A DNA stretch of 64,000 nucleotides from Anaerohalosphaeraceae bacterium (GCA_035378985.1 DAOSUR010000008.1:75107-139106); one strand, 5' to 3'; counted from the stretch's first letter, positions 51,366-59,702 are shown. Numbers and translations are program-made. The notes: generated from the letters alone by a model not told the origin.

Positions 51366-52958
51366 ATGATGCGCATTCTGCTGGTTTCATCTGTTGTTTT
51401 TTCCATCGCCGCTGCGGGCATGGCGGCCGAACGTTCCCTGCAGGAAACAGCGGCGCTTGAACAAAAACTTGTTTCCGTGGTCCCCAGTGAGCGGCAATAT
51501 GCCTGGCAGCGTAAACACGACGTCTATGCGTTTATTCATTTCGGCCCAAATACCTTCACCGGACGCGAATGGGGAACCGGCACGGAGAGTCCTTCCGTCT
51601 TCCATCCGACCGCTCTGGATGCCCGCCAATGGGCCAGAGCCCTGAAATCTGCGGGGATGACCATGGCCGTTCTCACCGTCAAACACCACGACGGATTCTG
51701 TCTGTGGCCGTCGCGCTACACCGAACAGTCCGTCAAAAACAGCCCCTGGAAAGACGGCAAGGGTGATGTGGTCCGGGAATTTGTCGATGCCGTTCGGGCC
51801 GAAGGTCTGGAAGTGGGCCTCTATCTGTCGCCGGCGGATTTATTCCAGCTGGAACATCCGAACGGTTATTACGGAAACGGAAGCCCCGCCGTCGATTCGG
51901 TCATTCCCACTGACCCCGCTTCGTTCCAAAGCAATCCGCTGAACCCCCGCCCGGCTCCCCGTGAAGGATTCGGGGCCGGCGCAACCTACCGGTGCAAAGT
52001 GGATGACTACAACCGCTATTTTCTCAACCAGCTGTATGAACTCCTGACGGAATACGGTCCCGCAGCGGAAGTCTGGTTTGACGGGGCCGTCCCCAAAACC
52101 AAAGGCGGACAAAAATGGGCCCTCCGGGAATGGACCGAACTGATACGCCTGCTTCAGCCGCAGGCCGTCATCTTTAACCGCGGGCCGGATATCCGATGGG
52201 CCGGAAATGAAAGCGGCACAGCCCGGGAAATCGAATGGAGCGTGATTGGTCTGGACAAGCCGCTGGAGGAATTCGACTGGCCCGATATGACCGACCCCGT
52301 TCTGGGGGATCGCGACAGACTGGCCAAAGCCGCAGCTCTGCACTGGTATCCGGCGGAAGCCAACACATCGATTCTGCCGGGCTGGTTCTATCACGACGAC
52401 AACCATATGAAAACCCCGGAAGAACTGATGGACCTTTATGAACGCAGCGTCGGTCGCAATGCAAGCTTGATTCTGAATATTCCCCCGGATAAGCGGGGGC
52501 TGTTTACGGAGCCGGCGGTGGCGACCCTGAAGGCCTTCGGCGAACTGCGTCAGACTCGCTACGGACAAAACCTGGCGGTCGGCGCGACCGCCTCCTCCGC
52601 CAGCTTCCTGCCGGACCGTCTCCCTTCCGCCGCGGTTGACGGTGATTACGAAACCTGGTGGGAGGCCGCCACAGCCAGCAGCGCCGACGGGCCTGTGATG
52701 CTCCACATTACTCTTCCGCGTCAGGTGACCTTCCGGCGGATTGTGCTTCAGGAACAAATCCGACGCAGCCAGCGGGTCGAGGCCTTTTTCGTCGAAGCCA
52801 AAGGCCCGGACGGCCGGTGGACCAAACTGGCCGAAGCCGCCGCCATCGGCTATAAGCGCATCCTCGCCGTGCCGGAAACCAGCACCACCGAACTGCGGAT
52901 TCATTTTGTCAGGTACAGGGTGGCCCCGACTGTCGCCTCCATCGAATTATATTATTAA
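51366..52958 (+). CDS. Secreted GH29 alpha-L-fucosidase with F5/8-type C domain
   Basis: The 530-residue protein has a signal peptide and the GH29 barrel: YAFIHFGPNTFTGREWGTG, TVKHHDGFCLWPS, the nucleophile Asp in AEVWFDGAVP and GRNASLILNIPP. A discoidin-like domain (F5/8 type C, CBM32-like; about 390-528) follows, starting NLAVGATASSASFLPDRLP. It should release alpha-L-fucose from plant xyloglucan or pectin side chains. AGGAGG lies about seven bases before the first ATG. It is the last hydrolase of the locus. Confidence 0.92.
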   Translation: MMRILLVSSVVFSIAAAGMAAERSLQETAALEQKLVSVVPSERQYAWQRKHDVYAFIHFGPNTFTGREWGTGTESPSVFHPTALDARQWARALKSAGMTMAVLTVKHHDGFCLWPSRYTEQSVKNSPWKDGKGDVVREFVDAVRAEGLEVGLYLSPADLFQLEHPNGYYGNGSPAVDSVIPTDPASFQSNPLNPRPAPREGFGAGATYRCKVDDYNRYFLNQLYELLTEYGPAAEVWFDGAVPKTKGGQKWALREWTELIRLLQPQAVIFNRGPDIRWAGNESGTAREIEWSVIGLDKPLEEFDWPDMTDPVLGDRDRLAKAAALHWYPAEANTSILPGWFYHDDNHMKTPEELMDLYERSVGRNASLILNIPPDKRGLFTEPAVATLKAFGELRQTRYGQNLAVGATASSASFLPDRLPSAAVDGDYETWWEAATASSADGPVMLHITLPRQVTFRRIVLQEQIRRSQRVEAFFVEAKGPDGRWTKLAEAAAIGYKRILAVPETSTTELRIHFVRYRVAPTVASIELYY

Positions 52959-53030
52959 AACAGTTGCATCCCAGGTACCCAAGCGGGTAAGATGGCGTCC
53001 ATCCAGGTGAAATCAGGGAAGGGATAAACC

Positions 53031-53279
53031 ATGGAAACCTGCAGGTACCTTCAGGGCTGCGCCTTCTTCAACGACCCCTCCGTGCAGCGGTTTCAGACGC
53101 TCTTTGACCAGCTGAAGGCCGACTACTGCCACGGGCACTTTGGCGACTGTGCCCGCTATCAGGTGGCCAGCCGCATCGGGCGGGAACATGTGCCGACGTC
53201 GATGCTGCCGACCCAGCTGCAGTGGGCGGAGATGATTCTGCGGCGGCACTCGGAGGAATCCGGCTGTTCGGGGGCGTAA
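53031..53279 (+). CDS. Four-cysteine small protein, paralogue 2
   Basis: The 82-residue protein has cysteines at 4, 10, 33 and 40, CARYQV at 40-45, VPTSMLPTQ and WA, aligning without gaps with paralogue 1 (46112). Unlike paralogue 1 it has FFND after the first pair. GGGAAGGG lies upstream of the ATG. It sits 72 bases after the GH29 gene and could be cotranscribed with it. The C-terminus adds one further cysteine in ESGCSGA. Confidence 0.75.
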   Translation: METCRYLQGCAFFNDPSVQRFQTLFDQLKADYCHGHFGDCARYQVASRIGREHVPTSMLPTQLQWAEMILRRHSEESGCSGA

Positions 53280-53291
53280 ATCCGCTGAGGG

Positions 53292-53945
53292 CTACAATTT
53301 GGCCGCTTCGACGGCAATCAAGGCCGCAAGATATACCTGACTCTTTAAATCAATCAAAGTGCCGAAACAAAATTCCTCCTGCCCATTCCGAATGCAGATG
53401 CCCTGAATCGGAACGTCGTCTCGACGGAAATTCGAATCTTTCAGCGTAATGAACGAGTCCCGGCTGTACGAAAAAGTCCGCGTGCGTCCCAGCGGCCCGA
53501 CGCCGACAAAAACCGTTCCCTGCCCGTTTTCCAATGTGATGACCACTTTGCCGAATAAGCCGAACAGAATCATCGCAATCAGCATAATCGTGCCCAGCAG
53601 AAACGGAATTCCAAAGAGCATCCGCTTCCAATCCACCGGTGTCTGCCGCAGGGGATCGATATAGAGACCCCACATCGACATCCCTGACCAGAAAACCGTA
53701 AAAGGAATCAGAACCCAGACAACCGGCCAGATGCGTCGATAAACAATTACCTTTTGGCCAAAATCCTCTTCGATGCGGATATGCCGGGGACATTCCATTT
53801 CCGAAAAATCCGACACCGGACGAGTGCGTTCAAGAAGCGAAAAAGAAAACGAAGAGCCGCACGATCTGCACAGAGCAATGTCCTTCGAGACATTGATATC
53901 CTCTGTCGCAATGCGGGAGCGGCAATTCGGGCAGATTCGTTCCAT
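53292..53945 (-). CDS. Zinc-ribbon membrane protein
   Basis: The 217-residue protein starts MERICPNCRSRIAT and has a second CRSC pair about 30 residues later, a classic zinc ribbon. Two membrane spans follow (VVWVLIPFTVFWSGMSMWG and FLLGTIMLIAMILFGLFG). The C-terminal soluble part (VVITLENGQGTVFVGVG, EFCFGTLIDLKSQVY) is beta-type. Proteins of this plan are common and unassigned. The ATG at 53945 has AAGGGA upstream. It is convergent with paralogue 2, twelve bases away. Confidence 0.65.
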   Translation of the reverse strand: MERICPNCRSRIATEDINVSKDIALCRSCGSSFSFSLLERTRPVSDFSEMECPRHIRIEEDFGQKVIVYRRIWPVVWVLIPFTVFWSGMSMWGLYIDPLRQTPVDWKRMLFGIPFLLGTIMLIAMILFGLFGKVVITLENGQGTVFVGVGPLGRTRTFSYSRDSFITLKDSNFRRDDVPIQGICIRNGQEEFCFGTLIDLKSQVYLAALIAVEAAKL

Positions 53946-54023
53946 CGGATTTCCCTTCTGATTATTGCCTTCCATGATAACGGCCTTCCAATTCCCCTGC
54001 AAGAAAAGAACCGGCCTAGGGCC

Positions 54024-54773
54024 TTACCTTGTCAGCGGAACCTCCGGATGAAACCAGACAAAATAGGCCGGGCGGGCATTCAGACGCGACAGAACAAACC
54101 GGATGCGTGCAAGGCCCTCCGGCATCTGCCTGCGCCGGCCGTACGGGCCGAGAAACCGTTCCACTGCTTTCGCCAGCGGCTCTTTTTTCGAAGAAGGCAG
54201 GGCGCGGATTCGCGCATCCACTTCAGCGGCATCCGTCCAGAGGTCCTCCGAAATGCCCGCCTGAACCAGCTGTTCGGCCAGAAGCCGGGCCTGGGGACGC
54301 GGCGGGATGTCTATCTTTCGCATTCCCGCCCGTTCAAAAAAGCAGGCCATCGAGCCCATTACGGAAACGGCCTCTATCATCGGCACATTCAGAAGAGGCA
54401 TCGTTTCCCGCACCAGACGAGCGGCCAGCCCCAACCCGCGAAAACGCGGGTCAATAATGACTCGGCTGATTCGCCGCACATACTGATTCAGACGTTTTAA
54501 ACGCAGCCGCTTATCCGGAATCGAGAAAAGGTCCCCCGCCGCCTGCCCACGAGCCGCACAGTTCAGCAGCGGCATCGCATAGGTAATAGTCCCTATGGGA
54601 TATGCGCAGAAGGAGGGCCCCATTAGGGTTTCATGACATAGTTTCCACGCCGAAACATAGGGCCGACAGCTCGACGACCGATAATGCAGAGAAGACATCT
54701 TACGTACATCATCAGGGGATGCAGCCGTAATCGAAAAATCATCCAAACTTTGGTTTTTTTTAAAATAATCCAT
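54024..54773 (-). CDS. GNAT-type acetyltransferase resembling the C-terminal half of COG2401
   Basis: The 249-residue protein shows the GNAT acyl-CoA motif A: RISRVIIDPRFRGLGLAARL (about 100-119), then RETMPLLNVPMIEAVSVMGS and FFERAGM. Before it are LHYRSSSCRPYVSAWKL and AMPLLNCAARG. This run, especially RRISRV...HP/DPRxRGxGL and FERAGM, is what I recall from the acetyltransferase half of COG2401 (ABC ATPase fused to acetyltransferase). Here the ATPase is a separate gene (55257-55982) on the same strand, and a plus-strand gene lies between. The substrate is unknown. Confidence 0.75.
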   Translation of the reverse strand: MDYFKKNQSLDDFSITAASPDDVRKMSSLHYRSSSCRPYVSAWKLCHETLMGPSFCAYPIGTITYAMPLLNCAARGQAAGDLFSIPDKRLRLKRLNQYVRRISRVIIDPRFRGLGLAARLVRETMPLLNVPMIEAVSVMGSMACFFERAGMRKIDIPPRPQARLLAEQLVQAGISEDLWTDAAEVDARIRALPSSKKEPLAKAVERFLGPYGRRRQMPEGLARIRFVLSRLNARPAYFVWFHPEVPLTR

Positions 54774-54866
54774 CTTTTATGGCCCTCTAAAAATATTTGC
54801 TGGAATTTTCAAAAAAAATAATCTCCTAATTTCAATCGGACGATAAGAAAATATACTGATGAAAAA

Positions 54867-54884
54867 ATAGGTGAATTTACCTAT
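54867..54884. promoter_or_regulatory. Palindrome between divergent GNAT and four-cysteine genes
   Basis: ATAGGTGAATTTACCTAT is a near-perfect inverted repeat (16 of 18 positions) in an AT-rich stretch. TATACT at 54852-54857 could be a plus-strand -10, which would put the palindrome just after the transcript start. It may be an operator for the nearby helix-turn-helix protein; that is inference. Confidence 0.4.
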
Positions 54885-54985
54885 GATAAAACAGAATAAT
54901 TCGGAGAGTAATCGCTCTGATGACTCCTTGACATCCGAAAAAGAACGGATGGAGACATCGGGAAAAAAAGAAGGAAGCGGCTCAT

Positions 54986-55243
54986 ATGCAAAAAACCTGC
55001 CCACTGATTGAACAGTGCCAGTTTTTGATTCAGAACGAAGAAAATATGCCCAAACTGAGAAACCTGTTCCGGGAACGTTATTGTTTAGGGTCATTTGATC
55101 AATGTGCCCGCTATCAAGTTGGCATGGCCCTGAGCATCCAGACCGTACCAGAATATATGCTGCCGACTCAAAATGAGTGGGCCTGCCAAATCATTCAGGA
55201 ACTAAAATCTGAAAAAGAAGCCCCGATAAACCAAACCTCCTGA
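54986..55243 (+). CDS. Four-cysteine small protein, paralogue 3
   Basis: The 85-residue protein has cysteines at 5, 11, 33 and 40, CARYQV at 40-45, VPEYMLPTQ and WA at 65-66, matching paralogues 1 and 2 residue for residue from 32 on. AAGGAAG precedes the ATG. It is transcribed toward the ABC-type gene, whose stop is 13 bases away, and divergently from the GNAT gene. Its interleaved position suggests a functional tie to that set, but this may be chance. Confidence 0.75.
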   Translation: MQKTCPLIEQCQFLIQNEENMPKLRNLFRERYCLGSFDQCARYQVGMALSIQTVPEYMLPTQNEWACQIIQELKSEKEAPINQTS

Positions 55244-55256
55244 TTTTGTTTTCCAC

Positions 55257-55982
55257 TCAAGATTTCAGCCCTCGCCTGCGTATCGCCGCCTGACTGACCT
55301 TCAGGTCATCAGGCGGCATACCTTTTTCAAAAAGGTTCTTTTTCGAACGGAAATAGAGCACTTCCACGTGAGCAGCCGCATCCAGTCGGAGCCAGATATC
55401 GGGTGCAAAGTAAGGGGCCAATTCATCCCGTGCGGATGCAGCGAACAGCGTTTGTCGGCGCTGCCGAATGAGATGTGCCGTCTGAAGAGCCAGCATTGCA
55501 GCACCGGGAAGGTCCAGGGCGGACCCGAATTCATCGGCGAACAGCCACGGCCGTCCGGCTAAAACAGCGCGAAGAAGACGATACCGAAACTGCTGGCCGC
55601 TGCTCAGATGCGCCGGAGACCGCAGAAGTGCAAAGACATCTCCTAACCCCACATGAGACAGAAGCCGAACCGCCTCTTCCAGCGGTCCCCCCACACAATC
55701 AATCACACTGCGGTCGGATTCGAGGACGATATCCTCCAGCCAAAGGCGTGACTCAGCAGCCGTCTGCTGAAAGAATTGGCGTAAAAGAAGGGTTTTGCCG
55801 GTTCCGGACGGACCCGTGAGAAGACAAATCTGCCCCGCCGCCGCCTCCATGACAATCTGGACCGATTGGGACTGCTCCTTCAAATCCAGGTGGTCCAACC
55901 CAAAGGACCGCATCAGCTCCTCGGCCCGGGGGCTCCGGAGAACAAAGTGCGGAGATTTCGTTGTCCCCGTCAGCCGCATCAT
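55257..55982 (-). CDS. ABC-type ATPase resembling the ATPase half of COG2401
   Basis: The 241-residue soluble protein has a Walker A (LLTGPSGTGKTLLLRQFF), an ABC signature (HLSSGQQFRYRLLRAVLAGR), a Walker B with adjacent glutamate-like acid (WLFADEFGSALD) and no membrane span. Between A and signature is VGLGDVFALLRSP, a Q-loop region typical of the group. It starts at ATG 55982, overlapping the TGA of the upstream gene in ATGA, so the two are coupled. It is more like the COG2401 ATPases of archaea, phages and mobile elements than a transporter subunit. Role unknown. Confidence 0.78.
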   Translation of the reverse strand: MMRLTGTTKSPHFVLRSPRAEELMRSFGLDHLDLKEQSQSVQIVMEAAAGQICLLTGPSGTGKTLLLRQFFQQTAAESRLWLEDIVLESDRSVIDCVGGPLEEAVRLLSHVGLGDVFALLRSPAHLSSGQQFRYRLLRAVLAGRPWLFADEFGSALDLPGAAMLALQTAHLIRQRRQTLFAASARDELAPYFAPDIWLRLDAAAHVEVLYFRSKKNLFEKGMPPDDLKVSQAAIRRRGLKS

Positions 55983-56461
55983 CGCTGCCCTTCTGCTGCA
56001 GCAGTCCAGCCGAAATCGCTGAAGATCTTTTGCCGCTCAATGAAAACAATGATTGTCTCCAGATGGCGGTTCAGGGCATAAAGAGAAATGCGGTGGAAGC
56101 GGGCCAGCCAACGGCGGCTTTTTTTCCGGACAAAATAGTGACGGGCGATGCTCATCTGCAGCGGGGTTAGCCGGCTTCGGCCTCGCAGACAAATCTGATA
56201 CTCCGGAGAAAAAAGCCCCTCAACAAGCGTATGAATCCGCCTGGCTACTGTCGAAGGATGTTGTCCGAGGACGGCGGAAATTTTACGGACGGACATTCCC
56301 TGCTCATAGACCATTTCAAGCAGAAGCCGTTCGGGCTTGTCAAGCCAATCGAGGCGTCGGCAGATTTGTTCGGCCGCCGCCCGAATCCTATCCCTGTTTT
56401 CCCGAAAACCAGTGGGCAAATCGGGCCAATTCCGCAAAGCTCCCGCTCGTAAGCAGCCCAT
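55979..56461 (-). CDS. Helix-turn-helix protein with sigma region 4-like motif
   Basis: The 160-residue protein carries MSVRKISAVLGQHPSTVARRIHTL (about 63-86; recognition part HPSTVARRIH), like sigma70 region 4. It is preceded by a helical domain (LDWLDKPERLLLEMVYEQG) and followed by a basic helical tail. It could be a transcription factor or a DNA-recognition subunit for the ATPase; it lacks region 2, so it is not a full sigma factor. AAAGGAG lies before the ATG at 56461. It begins the operon with the ABC-type gene. Confidence 0.7.
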   Translation of the reverse strand: MGCLRAGALRNWPDLPTGFRENRDRIRAAAEQICRRLDWLDKPERLLLEMVYEQGMSVRKISAVLGQHPSTVARRIHTLVEGLFSPEYQICLRGRSRLTPLQMSIARHYFVRKKSRRWLARFHRISLYALNRHLETIIVFIERQKIFSDFGWTAAAEGQR

Positions 56462-56614
56462 TTGTTCTCCTTTCTGCCGCCTCAAATCCTCAACTTTTTA
56501 CACGTCGGATATTGTATTCTATTTATCAAATCTGTCAAGAAAATTGTTTGATATCTATCTAACTTTTTTTCCAAAATACAAATGACCGGACCTTCGCCTA
56601 TTCAAAAAAGCTGA

Positions 56615-56890
56615 TTAATCGACCTTCAAAACCGAATTCAGCGTTCCGTAGGGATTGAAGGTATAAGCCCCGTTGTCTTTGTCTTCCATCCAGTTGCCGT
56701 CCACAAGGAACTTATACTCATAATACCCGGCTGCCAGGGGGATTGTCAGGGTGTATTCGCCGTTTTTCTGTTTGGTCATCGTTTGCGGTTTCCACTGATT
56801 GAATGAGCCGGCCAACGCCACCTTCTGCACCTTGCCGGACGGTTTGTAAACGAAACAAAACTCGCCTTTTTTCTTTCCTGATTTAACCAT
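56615..56890 (-). CDS. Glycogen-binding (AMPK1/CBM48-type) domain protein
   Basis: The 91-residue protein is a single early-set beta-sandwich: EFCFVYKPSGKVQKVALAGS, FNQWKPQTM, YTLTIPLAAGYYEYKFLVDG, NWMEDKDN and FNPYGTLNSVLKV. This is the carbohydrate-binding domain of isoamylases and AMPK beta subunits, here on its own. It probably binds glycogen or starch-like glucan in the cytoplasm. I chose ATG 56890 with GGGAG upstream; an ATG six codons earlier is possible. No partner enzyme is adjacent. Confidence 0.85.
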   Translation of the reverse strand: MVKSGKKKGEFCFVYKPSGKVQKVALAGSFNQWKPQTMTKQKNGEYTLTIPLAAGYYEYKFLVDGNWMEDKDNGAYTFNPYGTLNSVLKVD

Positions 56891-57392
56891 ATCAGACACT
56901 CCCTTCATCTGTTGACTGGTTTTCGCTCCCTGCTTGGCGGTGTTTGAAAAAAAAACAAACCCGCCTTTTTCATCATAGTTTCCGCAGATACAAAGGCAAG
57001 GAGAAATTCCCTTTTCGTTTTTCTTCGCTTTCTACTTCAGAACAGTCCCAAATGTTCACCGTTTTTGTCCAAAACCCCCCTTTTGTTCTATAAAGCTGCA
57101 TTTTTTGCTAAAAATTTAACAGGAAACCCGTGAGAAATCCCTGTTAGAAACCAAAGAACCTCCACAGAATCCGAAACCGGAAATTCCTTTTTTCTCCAAA
57201 CGCACCCGGAAGCCAGATTTATGTAAGTTCCTTCTAATACAAGAGATATAAATCTATCGAACTGTAAAACGGTTTTTATCTGACTCCAGAACACAAAAAA
57301 GACGCAGAAAAAAAGAAAAAACAAAAAAAAAGAAGAAACAAAAAAGACGATTATTTATCAATATTTAATAGAGAATTCATCACCCTCCTCCG

Positions 57393-57430
57393 AAGCCAGA
57401 TTTCGCTTTTGAGCGGATCTGGCTTTTTTG
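57393..57430 (+). terminator. Terminator-type hairpin upstream of the sensor kinase
   Basis: AAGCCAGAT (57393-57401) and ATCTGGCTT (57417-57425) form a perfect nine-pair stem with a fifteen-base loop and TTTTTTG after it on plus. No plus-strand gene lies upstream for 2 kb, so it either ends an unseen RNA or acts as an attenuator. Confidence 0.65.
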
Positions 57431-57527
57431 TCGGCTCATTTCCTGAAAAAGCACTGGAAACCTCTTGACAAAGAACTCACCAAACAAGTAAGGTAGAAAG
57501 ATTATGACACAGTAACGGTGGAGGGTG

Positions 57528-57563
57528 CGGCCCATAGCGCCAGGAGTGAGGAGCTATGGGCCG
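57528..57563 (+). promoter_or_regulatory. Long stable hairpin in the sensor-kinase leader
   Basis: CGGCCCATAGC and GCTATGGGCCG form a perfect eleven-pair stem, extended by GGT/ACC pairs with one bulge. The 14-base loop (GCCAGGAGTGAGGA) contains SD-like AGGAG. There is no U run, so it is not a simple terminator. It lies about 125 bases before the kinase start. Confidence 0.4.
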
Positions 57564-57689
57564 ACCATTTGCGCCAATTTCCTCTCTTCTCTCCGGGCGG
57601 TTCAAAATCTTTGAAGATGGATAAGTTGGTTCTTGCAGTTTCTCCCAAAAACAGATATAAAAAATAAGAGAAATTCCCGGAGTTTGCTG

Positions 57690-59702
57690 ATGACAGAATC
57701 GGAAGAACCCGAAATCATCCGAAAAGCGTCCTTCCAATCTCTCTTGAACGGCTGTCCCGCTTCTGCCGCTTCGTCCGGGTGTTCGGTTCAAAAAATCCTG
57801 GAAGAGCTGGCCAGTGCCCGTCTTCAGGCGGAAGAGAACGAGCAGAAATTTCGGGCTCTTTTTGAAAACGCTTTGGACGGAATTATGCTGCTGGACTGCC
57901 GGACCCGCCGATTCCTGATGCCCAATCAGCAGATGTGCCGGATGCTCGGCTATACCGCCGAAGAAATTGAACAACTGACTCTTCTGGATATTCTTCCGCC
58001 GAATGTTCACGAATCGGCTCTTGGACACTTCGAACAGCTGGCCGCAGGACATCCCCAGCAGGTTTCCGCCCAATCCATTCGACGCAAGGACGGACAGATT
58101 TTTTATGCGGATATTTCCGCCGCTCTTTTTTGGCTGAACGGCGCCCCCTACGCCGTCGGGATTTTTCGTGACGTAACAGAAAAAAAGCGGCACCAGGAAG
58201 AACAGACCCGACGCCAGCAGGAGCTGGATGCAGTTTTGCAGGCGGTCCCGGTGGGCATCAGCCATGTGAAAAACCGCATCTTCCTCCGTGTCAATCAAAT
58301 CTTCTGCAGCCTCATAGGATATTCGGCGGAAGAATTAATCGGACGAGATACTTCCTGCCTGTACCGTTCGAAAGAAGAATTTGACCTATGGGGGCACTCG
58401 CTGTATGCGCGTCTTCAGGCCGCTGGAGAAGTAATGGACGAATTGACCTTCCGACACAAAGACGGTCATTTGCTTTCCGTGCTGCTGCGAGGGGTTTATC
58501 TGGACCCTCAGGATCGCTCCAAAGGAGAGCTCTTCGCCCTGACGGATATCACGGACCGCAAACAAGCCGAGCGGGCCCTGCAGTTTACGCAGTTCGCTGT
58601 GGACCATTTGACCACGCCGATGTATTGGCTGGACTCCAATCTTCGTCTGATTCAGGTCAACCAGGCCGCCTGCCGCACCCTCGGGTATACGGAGGAAGAA
58701 CTGCTGCAGATGTCCATTCTGGACATTGACCCGATTTACTCGAAAGACAAAGCGGCCCAGATCTGGACCACAATGAAGCAAACAGGTTCCCTGCGTCTGG
58801 AAAGCATGCACAAAACCAAAGACGGACGGGTCTTTCCGGTCGAAATCGTCAGCAGTTATCTGAATTATGAAGGGCAGGAATACCACTGTGCCTTTGCGCA
58901 GGATATTTCCGAACGAAAGGCCGCAGAAAACGCCCGGGAAAAACTGCTGCGGGAACTTCGAACCAAGAACGAAGAACTGGAAAGTGTTGTTTTCGTGGCT
59001 TCTCATGATTTGCGCGGGCCGCTGGTGAACATTGAAGGCTTTGCCGGTGAGATTCGGCGGGCACTGGAAGAAATGAAAACCCTTTTGGAAAAGGCGGAGC
59101 TGCCGCCGGAAACAAACAAACGGCTCCAGGAGCTTCTCCAGAAAGATATCGGCGAATCCCTTCACTTTATCTCGGCCGGCACGGCCAAAATGGATTCCCT
59201 GCTGAGCGGTCTGCTTCGGCTTTCCCGGGTCGGGACCGCCACGATTCGGATTGAACGGATTCGGATGAACTCCCTTCTTCAGTTGGTATTGGGGGCTATG
59301 CGGTATGAGATTCGCCGGCTGGGGGCACAGATTCATCTGGACACGCTTCCGGATTGTCTGGGGGATGCTGTTCAAGTCAACCAAGTCTTCAGTAATCTGA
59401 TAGACAATGCCCTGAAATACCGCCGTCCGGAAGAACCTGTCCGGATTTGGATTACCGGACAGACTCGCGGGGATGAAGTTATTTATACAATCAAGGATAA
59501 TGGAATAGGCATCGCCAAAGAACACCACGAGAAGATTTTTGAAATCTTTCATCGCCTCAATCCGGACGGCCCGCAAAAAGGCGAAGGGCTCGGATTGACA
59601 ATTGTGCGTCGGATTCTGGACCGGCTGGATGGGCGAATCTGGGTGGAATCTGAACTGGGGGCGGGGGCTTCTTTTTTTGTTTCTCTTCCTGCGGTCCGAT
59701 AA
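57690..59702 (+). CDS. PAS-domain sensor histidine kinase (three PAS domains, no membrane span)
   Basis: The 670-residue protein has three PAS domains at about 50-165, 175-290 and 305-415 (NALDGIMLLDCRTRRFLMPN starts the first). The HisKA segment has the phospho-acceptor in VASHDLRGPLVNI near 439. The HATPase region has SNLIDNALKY (N box, about 570), DNGIGIA and GEGLGLTIVRRI (G boxes). No transmembrane segment is visible, so it senses a cytoplasmic signal. Its response regulator is not adjacent. The ATG at 57690 has GGAG eight bases before it; the leader carries two hairpins. Confidence 0.92.
   Translation: MTESEEPEIIRKASFQSLLNGCPASAASSGCSVQKILEELASARLQAEENEQKFRALFENALDGIMLLDCRTRRFLMPNQQMCRMLGYTAEEIEQLTLLDILPPNVHESALGHFEQLAAGHPQQVSAQSIRRKDGQIFYADISAALFWLNGAPYAVGIFRDVTEKKRHQEEQTRRQQELDAVLQAVPVGISHVKNRIFLRVNQIFCSLIGYSAEELIGRDTSCLYRSKEEFDLWGHSLYARLQAAGEVMDELTFRHKDGHLLSVLLRGVYLDPQDRSKGELFALTDITDRKQAERALQFTQFAVDHLTTPMYWLDSNLRLIQVNQAACRTLGYTEEELLQMSILDIDPIYSKDKAAQIWTTMKQTGSLRLESMHKTKDGRVFPVEIVSSYLNYEGQEYHCAFAQDISERKAAENAREKLLRELRTKNEELESVVFVASHDLRGPLVNIEGFAGEIRRALEEMKTLLEKAELPPETNKRLQELLQKDIGESLHFISAGTAKMDSLLSGLLRLSRVGTATIRIERIRMNSLLQLVLGAMRYEIRRLGAQIHLDTLPDCLGDAVQVNQVFSNLIDNALKYRRPEEPVRIWITGQTRGDEVIYTIKDNGIGIAKEHHEKIFEIFHRLNPDGPQKGEGLGLTIVRRILDRLDGRIWVESELGAGASFFVSLPAVR

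Larger units (their letters stand above)
56891..57689. other. 799-base intergenic region with hairpins
   Basis: No gene is convincing here. Features seen: a stem with a nine-A loop (GGCGG-t-GTTTG with CAAACCCGCC, 56936-56965) followed by TTTTT on plus; a terminator-type hairpin at 57393-57430; and a long hairpin at 57528-57563. TTGACA occurs at about 57464. This is a long, AT-rich leader region upstream of the sensor kinase and could carry a small RNA. Confidence 0.4.

Noticed and set aside
55979..56461. Helix-turn-helix protein as a sigma factor
   Set aside because: Only a region-4-like motif is present; there is no region 2 for -10 recognition.
57477..58298. Minus-strand open frame of 273 codons
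   Set aside because: It is antisense to the first PAS domain of the sensor kinase and shows no start signal or recognisable domain.
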